Source of the DNA: Macrolepiota albuminosa
Lineage: Eukaryota > Basidiomycota > Agaricomycetes > Agaricales > Agaricaceae
NCBI GenBank assembly: GCA_027475525.1
Contig: JAMWFC010000123.1
Location: 56,888 to 120,887 of the forward strand
Direction: 5' to 3'
DNA length: 64,000 nt
The notes under the pieces were generated by a model. It searched no databases and was not told the DNA's origin. It saw only the letters and a program-made list of their open reading frames with translations. The translations under genes were made by a program, and so were the position numbers. Numbering within the stretch: position 1 is the stretch's first letter; every line of letters begins with the position of its first letter. Positions 23,622 to 34,766 of the stretch are shown here, piece by piece.

Positions 23622-23911
23622 AAGAATTTCGTGCTAGAGCAAAACATGGTTGATGTAGGCCGATTGGCTCTTTCAATCAAGCTGGATGTACTGATAATGT
23701 GTCTGTTGATATGTCAGAGTCACTCTCACCATCTTCATCGTCAAGTCTGATAGCAAACTATGAAGACATTACACTTACCAGACCTCAGGGGCCATATACA
23801 CTGGACAACTTTGCATTTTTGACAGCAGACTACCTGCTTGATGAGGATTTGTTCTATTCAGACACATTATATGAATCTAATGAAGAGGAGGAATACACAT
23901 CAGACAAGTAA
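23622..23911 (+). pseudogene. possible 3' exon of the LPPLF-repeat gene
   Basis: After a GTGAGT...CAACAG intron, a frame EQEFRARAKHG begins and is broken by a stop and shift. A Ser-rich and acidic tail follows (MSESLSPSSSSS ... EEEEYTSDK) and ends at 23911. The acidic character fits the preceding repeat protein. Linking the two is inference. Confidence 0.35.
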
Positions 23912-24421
23912 TTTAATCCTTAGTTACTATAATTCTTGGCTTTTCCGTTGGTTATTTTTTGTTAAGATTAACCATCCTGTTGTGCCACTGACAAATCTAT
24001 TATAAATTTATTTGATTTGTTATCTCCAGTTGTACACTAGAAAGAACATAAACTGATAATATTCTGCTAAATCACAGGACATTCTGTGGATTATACATAA
24101 ATATCATTTCAGTATTGTGTACTAGGTTACAGCACTTTACTGCAGACATTTCAATTAGTTTAGACAGGACTCAGGTCTACTAAGATTAACTGTCCCATTA
24201 TTTTGTTCTATTATGCCACTCTCATGAACACAAAAAACCACACACTATTCAACAATTATACAAGAGGAACTGGAACCCTTGAATTGTGCACTAGAAAGAA
24301 TATAGACTGACAATATTTTGCTAGACTACAGGACATTGTAAATAAAATTACAACCTTACTTTGTTTATCATACTGTGTAGTAAATAACAATTAGTAAAAT
24401 GAAGTTGAGTCATATCTAATA
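23912..24421. other. AT-rich spacer
   Basis: No open frame of note. A phrase of about 45 bp (tgcactagaaagaac...ctgataatatt...ctaaatcacaggacatt) occurs twice, near 24034-24082 and 24285-24335, so the stretch contains a degenerate dispersed or direct repeat. Confidence 0.4.
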
Positions 24422-24500
24422 TGCACTAGTGGGATTCGAACCCACCTCTTATGCACAATATGAAATATCAATATTTCATTGGACCACAGGTCTTTACCAA
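24422..24500 (-). repeat. tRNA-like sequence, likely SINE head
   Basis: On the minus strand a perfect T-arm (GTGGG TTCGAAT CCCAC, 24445-24429) and a box-A-like TGTGGTCCAATG are present, but the acceptor ends do not pair. A diverged relative lies at about 24750-24800, with the same downstream phrase (gtacatgtag...gcaaaaa) between them. I read them as two copies of a tRNA-derived SINE rather than a working tRNA. Confidence 0.4.
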
Positions 24501-24719
24501 AAATCAGTACAGTGTACATGTAGTGCAAAAATACAGCAGGATAAAAAGACATCATTATATGTCATTAAGGTGGACTAGAGGAGTCTGGACTAGAGGAGTC
24601 AAATCTGCCACTCCACATAATACTGAAAATTGAGTGAGTCAGATCAACTACCACAGGTGCTTACTACAAGTTAGTATGATGTACATGTAGAGCAAAAATG
24701 CACCATATAAAAACACACC

Positions 24720-24830
24720 ATTAAACACCATTAGACCCTATTAAGGTAGAGTAGAGGGAGTAGAACCCACCGCTGTATATAATATTGAATATCAATAAAC
24801 AAATATTTTACTGAATTACTGAGACTAGTT
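24720..24830 (-). repeat. second, more decayed tRNA-like copy
   Basis: Contains gagggagtagaacccacc, a damaged version of the T-arm at 24429-24445, followed by the same ATTGAATATCAAT-type stretch. It supports a dispersed family. Confidence 0.35.
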
Positions 24831-24839
24831 GCACTGCTG

Positions 24840-25430
24840 ATGTCAGCTGACTCACATGCCAACATCAGCTACCATCCGCTGGCATGTCAATGGATAGTAG
24901 ACACTCATGCACCCTCTTCTGCTCTTCCCCCTCTTTTTTCCCAGTGCCATCCTCTCCACTCCTTACACTACCTCACACGCCACCTCTATCCACCATATGC
25001 ACCCTGCTTTCCTCCTCCTCTCTGACCTGACGTCCGACATCTGCTACGTCTGCTGGCATACCAGCAGACACTCATGCTCCTCCTCTTTCTCCTCACCCCC
25101 ATCCCTCTTCTGCCACTCTCTATACTATTCAAGACACCACTCCATACAGTGGACGCCCACATACCCCATTTTCTTCTCTTCCGCCCTGATGCCAGATAAT
25201 GCCAGACAATGCCAGATAATGCCAGATAATGCCAGGAGTTGCTGATAGATTTCTGTAGATGCCAACAGATACCAGCAGATATTCAGCGGATGCCAACAAA
25301 TGTACAATAGATGCCAATAGATGCCAACAGATGCTAGCAGGTCACGATAGCTGCCGACAAACTCTGACGGATGCCAGCTAATGGCCAGCTGATGGCTGCT
25401 GATGCCAACACTTCTTTCAAGCCACAAAAA
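24840..25430. repeat. degenerate GATGCCA minisatellite
   Basis: A 12-bp unit gataatgccaga is repeated in tandem at about 25190-25235, flanked by looser copies of gatgccaacaga up to about 25410. Similar catgccaacatcag words occur from 24850. The unit spacing and purity are too irregular for a CRISPR-like or gene-coding array. Confidence 0.6.
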
Positions 25431-25553
25431 CTCTTTTGGAAGGTATGCCACCTCCCTTCCATCTCAAAAAATCTATACAGGAACCTGCGGAAATGTAGGT
25501 GGACATCCGTTTATTGTATTATCCGACCTTTGAATCTATCCGTTAGTAACGGA

Positions 25554-25660
25554 CCTGTAGTGCAATGGTTAAATGTATGTTCCATTGCTGAAGGCTTTCT
25601 CAAAGCCAGAGATTTGATTCTCTCTACAGGCATACAAAAAACAGAGTCATCTTTTTTTTT
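25554..25660 (+). repeat. tRNA-derived element with T-rich tail
   Basis: A 77-nt tRNA-like unit (25554-25630) whose ends pair as a 7-bp acceptor stem (CCTGTAG with CTACAGG). A T-arm AGAGA/TCTCT follows a 6-base loop, one short of normal, and box-A-like TAGTGCAATGGTTA lies in place. It is followed by CATACAAAAAACAGAGTCATC and ten Ts. The T tail suggests a Pol III terminator, and the faulty loop suggests a pseudogene or SINE. Confidence 0.45.
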
Positions 25661-25674
25661 TAGTCCAACCAGCC

Positions 25675-26060
25675 CTTGTGAACCTGCATAGGCCTCTGCA
25701 GATGTCTGTTGGTGCTCTGCACAGGCCTGTGTAGGCCCACATAGGTTTGAGTCCGTCAATATACATCTGCATAGATGTCTACGAATAGCTTGCATAGGCC
25801 TGCATAGGTCTGCAGAGCCCTTTTGTGGACATACTTTGGCATTGAGGGTGGGAAAAGAAGGGAAGGGAAGGCATGCAGCCTCAAGTTATTGCAGGGAGGA
25901 AGAGAGAGAGGAGGAAAGTGAGGAACCTCAAGGAGAGTTTATTTATACCATGACGTCTGCCAATAGAGGAGGTTTTCACTCATGGGCTGATGCCCACTGG
26001 TGGCCGCTGATGCACATTGACATCCACTAGTGTCTGCTGGCATCTGCCGGGCCTATATGT
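25675..26060. repeat. degenerate CCTGCATAGG and TGATGCC repeats
   Basis: From 25680 to 25815 the words cctgcatagg, ctctgcagat and cctgtgtagg recur at irregular 10-25 bp spacing. From 25985 to 26050 tgatgccca/ctggcatctg words resume the theme of the earlier minisatellite. No gene is seen. Confidence 0.5.
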
Positions 26061-26236
26061 GCATGTGTGTGCCTATCTTTTATTGATCCACTGAACCATG
26101 TCATACAGCACATTGTGATATGTTCGCAGCTCTATATTCTATGGTACTGTGGGCACTGCTCTGCTCTAGTGTAGTGAACTTCACTGGACACATATAGTAT
26201 GGCACAAAGCAAGCTCCCATACAATGTATGACATGT

Positions 26237-28966
26237 ACCATTGTAATGCCCTACCCTGTTTGATACAGAAGTACTTTCTACTATACCTGATTCTATCACT
26301 GAAAATTTCCAGAAAATTCCACAAAACATTACCAACTCTTCTCTTGTCTACTTGTCCCTTACTGCCTCAGACTCTTTCCAGAAAATCACTACAAAAGACA
26401 TATATCTCACCACTCTTCCCAAAGCCTCTGCTCCTGCTATTCTTAGACTTTCTGTTTTCCATTCTTTTGTTACCAACTCTGATCCCCTTTCCACCTCAGT
26501 TTATAATAATATTAACATTCTTAAAAGGAACGGGATACAAGTAAAGAAGAAATCTAAGCCTATAGCACTTAAAACCAAGTCTGTTGCTGCCTACTCGCCT
26601 AAAACATTCCAAATCAAGCACCATATTTTTGGTGATCCTCTTGCTGACATCCCAATTCTCATGCCACACCTCACATCTTTTCAACCAACAGGATGCTTTA
26701 CCGCCAATCACTAGCAGCAATTCGCTAAGGACTATAATACCGGTTTTCTTACTAAGAACAAAATAGACATTCTTACCAACCTCATCATCAAGCAGAACCA
26801 GGCCTTTGTCTGAAAAGACTCTGAGTATGGCAGCTTGCGCACAGACTTCTTCCTGCCTGTGGTAATTCCTATTATTTCTCATGTGCCATGTACTGAACAT
26901 AACAGACTCTTGCTACCTGGCATCAAGGCTGAGGTCTGCCAAATTATATACACCAAGATACAGACTAGTGTTCATAAGCCATCTAACAGCTCTTACTGCT
27001 TCCATTGATTTTGTGTACTCAAGAAAAACGGTAATTTGTATATTGTTCACAGTTTAGAGCCACTAAATAGGGTTATTATTCAGCACTCTGGCATGCCTCC
27101 TTTTTCTGACCACATTGCCGAGTTCTTTGTTAGGTGCATCTGTAGCACTACTCTGAATCTCTACATTGGCTATGACAAGCACTTGATCCACCCCTCTTCC
27201 TGCAACCTTACCATGTTTCAGACTCTCTTTGATGTCTTGTGCCTAGTAACACTCTCTATGGGCTGGACTAACTCAGTCTCTATTTTTCATAATGACATCA
27301 CATTTATCCTCCAACTCAAAATCCCTCATAACATGTTCAGCTTCATTGATAATGTTGGCATTAAAGGACTCAAAGACTGGCAACTCATTGAAGGCCTGCC
27401 ATAGAAGCATTCCAACAACTACAACATACATTTAATGCTTTGAGACTTCTTCCAGCTCCTCAATCATGTTCTTCAGTGCATAAAGTATAGCAGTGGTATC
27501 TTTAGCAGCCACAAGCTCCTTCTCTGCACTCCAAGGTTCAAAATACTTGGCCATATCTGCACTCTTACTGGTTGCATTTCTGATGAGTCTCACCTTGAAT
27601 GCTGGAATCCTTGCTGTGACTTATCTGAAGTCTGTGCCTTTCTTTGCACTGTTGGCGTTCTCTGTATATTTGTCAAGAACTTTGCCCATTGCACCCACCA
27701 CTTTACCTGACTCACATATACTAACAAGCCCTTTGAGTTTGGCCCAGACCAAGTCAATTCTCAATGTGACTTCATCAAAACACTAAAAAATGCTAAGCCA
27801 CTCATCTCTATCAATTACACCTCTGCTGACCCTGTCATCTTAGTAGTTGACACCTTATATATTGTTGTTGGGTACTTTTTCTCTTAGTGCCTTAGCAACA
27901 ACTAGAAACAATGCTGTTACAACTGCTTTGAGTCTATCATGCTTAACAACTAGGAATCACGCTACAGTCAGCTGAAGTTGGAGCTCTATGGCCTGTTCAA
28001 GGCATTCTAGGTGCTAAGGATGTATCTCATTGGCTTGTGCAACTTTATTGTCGAGATAGATACTAGTTATATCAAGGGTATGCTCTAGAATCCTGACATT
28101 CAGCTGTCAGCTAGCATGAACTATTGGGTGGTAGCTATCCTTATGTTTCACTTTGAGCTTGTTCATGTTAAAGGCACCTTTCATAGACCAGATGATTTTT
28201 CTAAGTGACCTCGGCAACCTGGCAACCTGGCAATCAATGCTAACAATGATAGCAAATTTAAAGATTGGATTGACTGCTTACACAGCTTTATACATCTTAT
28301 TCAACAACTAGTCCATCTTCTGCATTGGCAACAGCCCACCACCATTTTCCTGCACTCTATTGTTCCTTACCAACCCAATACTTTTAGCACCCTGCTGACT
28401 TTCTATACAGCAAGCATTCTTATCCAGGACTCCTCTCTGGTAAAAATTGTAAAAGAACCTCGACTGCTGAGAGAAAACAGTCACTAATTAATCTACAATG
28501 CAATACCTTGATCTACCAAAGCCCAAGCCAAGGATAAGCACCTCTTAGCCATAGAGCATTGGATACAAGACCTGAAGTGCTCAGAGAACCTTAGCAACAA
28601 TGAGTACACAACCTTTATTTGCTATGCTACTCACTTCTTCTTTACTGACAATTGTCTTTGGCAACATCATCATGACGGTGCTCACAAATTGGTCATCAAG
28701 CAGAACAGTTGCCTACATATCCTGCATGCTATGCACAACAAACTAGGTCATCAAGGTTTGTATGCTACCCACACCACCCTCTTAGAGCATTTCTGGTGGC
28801 CACATATTAGCACTGATGTCATCTGGTATATCCAGACTTGCCATCTTTGCCAGATTCAGCAGACTTGCCAAGTGCTTATCTTGCCTATCATTGCTACACC
28901 AGCACCTTTGTTCAGTAAGATCTATATTGATACTATGCATATGCCCAAGTCTGGTCGCTATAAGTA
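26237..28966 (+). mobile_element. Gypsy-2: older pol fragment of the same family
   Basis: Colinear with 14050-17700 of Gypsy-1: linker (26352-26714), RT (26900-27600), RNase H (27650-28300) and the start of integrase (28560-28966). The catalytic RT box reads FIDNVG, so the second Asp is lost. Relative to Gypsy-1 most replacements are Arg to Cys or Gln, Val to Met or Ile, Pro to Ser or Leu, and Asp to Asn, i.e. C-to-T or G-to-A changes, and many stops are present. It retains the first integrase Asp (IYIDTMHMP). It ends at the Tc1 insertion at 28967; the integrase does not resume on the far side. Confidence 0.88.
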
Positions 28967-28968
28967 TA

Positions 28969-29178
28969 CAGTAGCTCAAAAAACTGTCCCAATGTTTCAT
29001 ACTTTTTGAAAGATGACATTGGCATGAAGGATGGAAAGTACCTAAATTCCTGATTAAATCATGTAAAATACTATGGCATCGTAGCTACAAAATGGGCCTA
29101 GGCTTATGTAATCAAGATCAAAACTGATGGAGGAATAGCCATTTTAAAATATTCACTCATTGGGACAGTTTTTTGAGC
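28969..29178 (+). repeat. left terminal inverted repeat of the Tc1 element
   Basis: 210 bp, reverse complement of 30282-30491. It is itself bounded by a short inverted motif: AAAAAACTGTCCCAATG begins the repeat at 28974-28994 and its reverse complement closes it at 29158-29178. Confidence 0.9.
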
Positions 29179-29328
29179 ATCTTTAATTTTTCAGGTTTAT
29201 CTCTATTTTACTCAGAAATAAAGAGTAAGTTGCATGTGGGAATATAAACAAAGTCATGTGACCATGTTTAGATATATTTGGGAGTAGTTCAAGCTGGTTG
29301 AACCACATCTTGACCTTCAACCACCATC

Positions 29329-30263
29329 ATGAAACCTATTCCTCCTGCACAACGCTCTACTGTTGCTTCTCTTCTTGCTCAAGGGTATTCTCTGCATCAG
29401 ATTGGGGCTCAAACTGGTCTAGGGAAGTCTACTATTGGGAGGATTAGTAGAGAGTTGGAGATGGACAAGGAAAACCATCCTGGAGGCCATCCTGCTAAGC
29501 TTACTCCATGTGATAAACAGGCTATTGTTTGACAAATCTCAGCTGGGAGACTTGATACAGCTGTCCAGGCCACCAATTTTATCAACAGCATCATTTCCAA
29601 CCCTGTCTCTCCCCAGACTGTCTGGAATGTGTTGAAGGAGGAGGGGTATCAGTCTGCTACTAAGAGAAAAGTTCCTATGCTCAAAGCTAGACATCTGTCT
29701 GGAATGTGTTGAAGGAGGAGGGGTATCAGTCTGCTACTAAGAGAAAAGTTCCTATGCTCAAAGCTAGATATCGACAACTGCGGCTTAAATGGGCTCCTAC
29801 TGTGAAGCATGGAGGAGGGAATAATCTCATGATATGGGGCTGTATGGGTTGGAATTAGGTAGGAAAGCTTGTGGAGGTGGTGGGGATCATGAATGCAGAG
29901 CAGTACTGTGAAATTTTGGATGATGGAGCAAAGGAGAGCTTTGAGAAGTTGGAGATGGAAGAGGGTGCCCGCTACTTTCAACAGGACAATGACCCCAAAC
30001 ACAACTCCAAGAGAGCTGACAAGTGGTTTAAGGACAACAACTTTGATGTCCTTTGGTGGCCAGCCTATTGAACATCTCTGGGAGTACCTCAAGGAGCAAC
30101 TTAGGCAGTATGAAACACCTTCTCATGGTGTGCATGAATTATGAGAAAGGGTTGCAAAGGAGTGGGATGAAATACCACCAGAGGTATGCCAAAGACTAAT
30201 AGAAAGCATGCCTAGAAGGATTCAAGCAGTTATCAAGGCAAATGGAGGACATACAAAGTACTA
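29329..30263 (+). pseudogene. Tc1-type transposase, broken
   Basis: Starts at ATG 29329 (MKPIPPAQRSTVASLLAQ). The N-terminus is a helix-turn-helix of the Tc3 kind (GYSLHQIGAQTGLGKSTIGRI). The catalytic half shows MIWGCMGWN, FQQDNDPKHNS (second Asp) and PIEHLWEYLKEQL (Glu). Stops at 29530 and near 29857, the 77-bp duplication at 29618-29771, and a frame shift near 30065 break it. The segment that normally carries the first catalytic Asp appears to be missing between RLKWA and PTVKHGG. It could not be active as read. Confidence 0.88.
29618..29771. repeat. 77-bp direct duplication 1 (Tc1 transposase)
   Basis: Period 77. The copies 29618-29694 and 29695-29771 agree at all but one position (C/T near the end). 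It shifts the transposase frame. Confidence 0.9.
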
Positions 30264-30281
30264 GATACTAAAATTAGAGAT

Positions 30282-30491
30282 GCTCAAAAAACTGTCCCAA
30301 TGAATGAATATTTTAAAATGGCTATTCCTCCATCAGTTTTGATCTTGATTACATAAGCCTAGGCCCATTTTGTGGCTACAATGCCATAGTATTTTACATG
30401 ATTTAATCAGGAATTTAGGTACTTTCCATCCTTCATGCCAATATCATCTTTCAAAAAGTATGAAACATTGGGACAGTTTTTTGAGCCACTG
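30282..30491 (-). repeat. right terminal inverted repeat of the Tc1 element
   Basis: 210 bp, mirror of the left repeat, with the short motif at 30282-30302 and its reverse complement at 30466-30486. Confidence 0.9.
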
Positions 30492-30493
30492 TA

Positions 30494-30802
30494 CTGAAGA
30501 CTCTAGCGACCAGTTGGGAATATAGAGCAGCCCTAGCTCTGGCAATCTACTACAGGACTTAGCCATTTACCCTAACCGCTAGCTACCAGGCCTTCAGCAC
30601 ACTCCATTCACCTATCCCAAAGACGAAGGAGGCTCAGAACATATAGCGCTAATACGATAGCAGGAGGGGACTCTAACTAAACCCCAATCACTTCTAGAAG
30701 GAGCCAGCAGCAGGCGCTGCCATTTGACGAGGCACTTCAATCAGAAGTCTAAAAGGATCAATAATGGCGGCACTGGATATACTTAAATCCAATATCTGGA
30801 CC
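30494..30802. other. unassigned sequence between transposons
   Basis: GCGCT-rich, stop-laden sequence in the style of the neighbouring retroelements. It does not continue the Gypsy-2 integrase. No feature recognised. Confidence 0.4.
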
Positions 30803-31420
30803 TGTCAGGAACTGGTACAATGAGTAGCGCTGACATTAGCGCTCACAGCATCTGTCGAGAATTTTCTGACCATACCCCAGAACAGCCTGGCCAATCAGAG
30901 TTATAGTAAAAGTAAGCAGACTCATACAATTCTAAGTCAATATAAAGTTGCCGCTAGTCGCCGTAGGTCATAACGCTGTTGGTCGCCGTCATCCATGTGC
31001 AAAAGGTCACCATTGACAGGTTGCCATTAAAAGAAACCACGAGGAGAGATGCTAGGAGGTAGCGCTGCAGATGGACTTTTATCTTGGCAAACACGGTAGC
31101 GCATAGTATATAAAATAGCTACTTTACATGTATATAACAATGAATCGTAACCTTTTGAGCACACAGTTACACTTAGCATTCAAATCGTGCTAGCTTTCTC
31201 TGACTTCATCACTAAGTTGGGCGCTAGCCTTGTCTATCTCGTCTATCTCGTCTTCGTCATTTACAGTGCCACCTACAGGCACAATACACTGCGCTACTCA
31301 TCTTTTCTTCAATATCTTTGTTTAAGCTACAATGCTTACTGTCTGCCAGGTAGCCCCCGAAGCGCTATAATTTAGCACATCATTCTATCACCTCTGCTTG
31401 AGCACACTGGGACCCTGTCA
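30803..31420 (+). mobile_element. solo LTR of a second family (candidate)
   Basis: A 618-bp block beginning TGTCAGGAAC and ending GGACCCTGTCA, so TG...CA ends. Flanking 5-mers are GGACC (30798-30802) and GGACT (31421-31425), a target duplication with one C/T mismatch. A TATATAAAA box lies near 31110. It is unrelated in sequence to the Gypsy-1 LTR. It directly abuts the LINE remnant. The orientation is taken from the TATA box. Confidence 0.55.
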
Positions 31421-31429
31421 GGACTCCTC

Positions 31430-33210
31430 ACAACTACGCATGCCAAGTGCTGGAGACGGCATTGTACTGCATATACATCCAGCGCACCCAACCACAGTTG
31501 GCATCATCACCAGGAAAATAACATGAGAGATAGAGCAGTTCCCTTCTAAAATATGACTTTGATCAGTCTGCCTCAATGAAATATTTAGCTTAGCTAAGCA
31601 ATCCTGCACAATGATCCAGGCAGATGGGATCAAGCTTGCAAACTTAAAGAATTGTCAGCTGAGACTCTTTCCATCCAGGGGGTAGCAGCATTGATTGATT
31701 TGACAAGTCCAGTCCACCAACATAATATGTGCCATGAGACAATAAGCTGGAATGTGATGATTGAGATCTTTAACTAACTCATCCACTGCAATCCCAGCAT
31801 TGATGTGGGCAATAGAGGAAAATTCGAATTTTTCCAGTTCAAATGGCAGTGTGGCAATTGTAGATGATGGTCGGAATAGTAGGCCAAGGAATTCATAAAT
31901 TCGTTGTATAATCTGATGATCCAGCTTGTTGGCATTAATCTGACTAATTGGTTAAAGAGATAAAAATGCTCTACAGCGAGAGATAACATTCTGAGATATG
32001 ATTTTCTGAATCAAAGTGAATGGTGATCGAATCAAGAAAATGGAAAAGACAAAGGACTCCAATATGTCATGCACCTCTGAGTATTTCGACTTGGAATTGT
32101 CCATTTGCATTCTGAGGAAGCTGAACTCTTTGGCATATACTAAGACATTGCATTCTGAAATAATCCATGAGTCGGTATCAGGATCATTAGTGATAGACAG
32201 GAACTATAGTGTTTTAGGGGGAGTTCCATGGCAATTGAGTATGTGAGCTGTCATCTTTTCCCATAATATTAGCCACTTGTAGGAGAATTGGAACCTTTCC
32301 ATTTCCAAGATGAACTGCCTGAGGGCTTCATGAGACTTGGCAAATAACTGTTATCCATAGCCTCGGCCATAACCACTGTCAAGAAAAGTGAGTCAACTAG
32401 TAAATGAGGATCACTGACCTTATTGGAGCCACTCCTAATAATCACTGCATCTGGATCCCTCTTGGCAATATCATCCAAGTACCAATGACCTAGACTGGTG
32501 GTGATTGTAGACTTGAATGGGGACATGGGTCCACCTTATTTGGTCACTCCATGAACTATGATTGGTTCAGCAATACCAAATGCTGTATGGGGAAAACACC
32601 TAGTCTCTGACTGTGCTGCTCAATTTAAATCACATATTAAGGATGGCAGACCATAAGCAAGACACACATCATAAAAACCTTCTGAAGAGAGATAATCGAA
32701 GCCTTTTATTTGATCTCTCTTAAGCATATACACTATCATTCTGCTTTGTTTACTCCATGTCTTGAGTCTACTAAGAAAGCTCATGAGATTGTAAGTTTGA
32801 ACTCCTTGTTGGGTGGTGACTTAAGTTTTGGGAATGATACTCAACCTAGCTGTGTATAGTGATAACTTGAAGTTCAACCATGTCATGGGTGAGTTAGCAA
32901 GGAAGTTAGAGATGAGGAGACCTCTCCAGTTAGTGAGCTCAGTGCATACTTCTCTTTTGTGAAAATAGGTCAGATGAGTGTCAGTGAGAGTTCTGAGAAA
33001 CTGAGCATTGATCACAATGTAGTTGTGTAAGTCTATAACCAACTGTAAAGCTATATCAGACAAGTTCTTCACACACCATTTTTCCCATCTGTCTGGCCCT
33101 GGGGAGGGGCGAGGATTGCCTTTGCAAAGCATGGCTCTGAAGTCTGAGATGATGGCTGCCACTGGCCATATGAATGGATCGTGCTCAACTTGTTGACGCA
33201 CCTCTACTAC
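31430..33210 (-). pseudogene. LINE ORF2, reverse transcriptase part
   Basis: RT domain that would copy the element at the nicked target. Visible blocks: NPRPSPGPDRWEKW (about 33090), NWRGLLISNFL (about 32920), KSTITTSLGHWYLDDIAKRDPDA (about 32490) and the catalytic box at about 32360. The box reads AMDNSYL where an active enzyme has two adjacent aspartates. RQTDQSHILEG and SISHV (31550-31500) belong to the C-terminal part. Inactive. Confidence 0.82.
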
Positions 33211-33443
33211 TGACGGTGTGTTTATCCAGGGCTTGGGCTTGTTAGGGGGGGTGAGCAGTTGTAAAGATCTGTGAAATATTTTCTAGTGAGTTCCACAACA
33301 GTGCTGGGATCAGTTACTATGACTCCAGGCTAAGTGTCTGAATTGAGTGCAGTAGGAAGTAAGACAAATTTAGAAGAACCACTTATCAATTTTTTTGAGG
33401 AGCCTCCTGCAAGCATGCTAGTAATCTGGCTACAATCATACTT

Positions 33444-34740
33444 TCAGGCCTGTTTGACAACCGCATCCTTCTTTGCAGCATGTAATTCCTGATGGAGGAT
33501 GTGTTTGTACTCAGTCAAATAACTGATAAAAGACTTTCCTGTGGTCTTATACAGGTGACAAAATGTGCACCAAAGCTCATCGTACATTGCTAATGAGCCA
33601 TGTAAGGAGTTAAGAGTCTGCCCCCTGGCTATAGAGATTGCACCACCAACATGGCATAATTTTGAAACAATCTGGTGGATGCATGGGGACATAACCTCCT
33701 TGTTTGAATATTGAAAAGGTGTAGAGCACCCAAAGGTGCTAACTGCAGCCATCTCCAGTATGTTAGTTAACTTGACATATCTATCAATGAATGTGTCATC
33801 ATCAGTAACACCGATTTCAAAGCTAGATTTATCACCATCAATTAAGAGGTCCACTTTACTGGTAAACTGTTCAAATTTATATTTGTTTGACTTTGAAGGA
33901 TACTTGATGTGAGAGGATGGGGCTGGCATATATGATGTATAGTGAGAATGATGCACAGGATTATCTTGTTTACCAGGTAATTGGAGCACCACATGTGCCA
34001 TGACAGGCCTGTGATCTGTGCCCAGAATCCACAAAATATCAGTCCTAATGTCTGAGTCAGCCAGGTTAGTATGGGATACAATAACTCTGTCAATAATATT
34101 TCCGCTGTTCTGAGAGCGCCAACCCTGACAAGTCCAGTCTACTAGTCAGTTTCTCCCTGGAGTATGCTGCTACAAGTCAACACCTCTAGTTTTCAGAAGG
34201 AAGCGTGATAAGCAGCATCTTGCGACTGCATTGTCTGCTGCACGTTTCAGAGCTGACACTGTAGCATTTAAGTCACCAAAAATAGACCAAGAAGTTTTTG
34301 TGTGATGAATAACATTTGTCAACTGTGGCCAAAAGTCACAAGACAAATTGTCCAAGTCAGGATTGCAGGGTGCATAAACCACAAAAACATGGTGTATGAA
34401 TAAAACACTTGAAATGGAGGGGATAACAACATCCAATGCCACTACTCAACCACAAAGCGAGGCATGATTCAAGAGAACTCAGGCCACTATTTGAATATCC
34501 TTACAGACACTCAAAATCACACCCTATTTTGCTAGTGGAGATGATGCACATTGTACACCATATTCTTCTACCACTTCATAGTTAGCAATCAGGAGCCTTG
34601 AGCTCACACATTACCTCGTCTTCGTCTCAGACAGCGCAAAGAAGTGTGGAGTCAATTTAAAGATCAGCTGTGCCACACAATTCAGCTTCAAAGGGCTTAC
34701 AAGCCTATTTGTATTCAGAGCGCATAAGCTGAATTGACAT
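33444..34740 (-). pseudogene. LINE ORF2, endonuclease part
   Basis: Apurinic-endonuclease-like domain used to nick target DNA. Seen in order: FFALSETKT (catalytic Glu block, near 34630), FVVYAPCNP (34370), SIFGDLNATV (34280), and TDHRPVMAHV (34010), the C-terminal DHxPV motif. Two or more frame shifts separate these blocks. The region after DHRPV, to 33444, is the linker towards the RT. Confidence 0.82.
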
Positions 34741-34766
34741 TGGAGAGTGGAGAGCAATGCGTGTGC

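Larger units (their letters stand above)
28969..30491 (+). mobile_element. Tc1/mariner transposon
   Basis: A 1,523-bp element flanked by TA dinucleotides (28967-28968 and 30492-30493), with ends CAGT...ACTG. The terminal inverted repeats are about 210 bp (28969-29178 and 30282-30491) and nearly identical. The internal gene encodes a Tc1-type transposase. A 77-bp direct duplication (29618-29771) lies inside it. The high similarity of the two ends suggests a recent insertion, although the transposase is broken. Confidence 0.92.

Noticed and set aside
24422..24500. functional tRNA gene
   Set aside because: The T-arm is perfect but no paired acceptor stem or normal anticodon arm can be drawn, and a decayed second copy with shared flanks is nearby.
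25190..25235. 12-bp tandem array resembling a CRISPR repeat
   Set aside because: There are no unique spacers of constant length, the unit is short and degenerate, and the organism is eukaryotic. It is a minisatellite.
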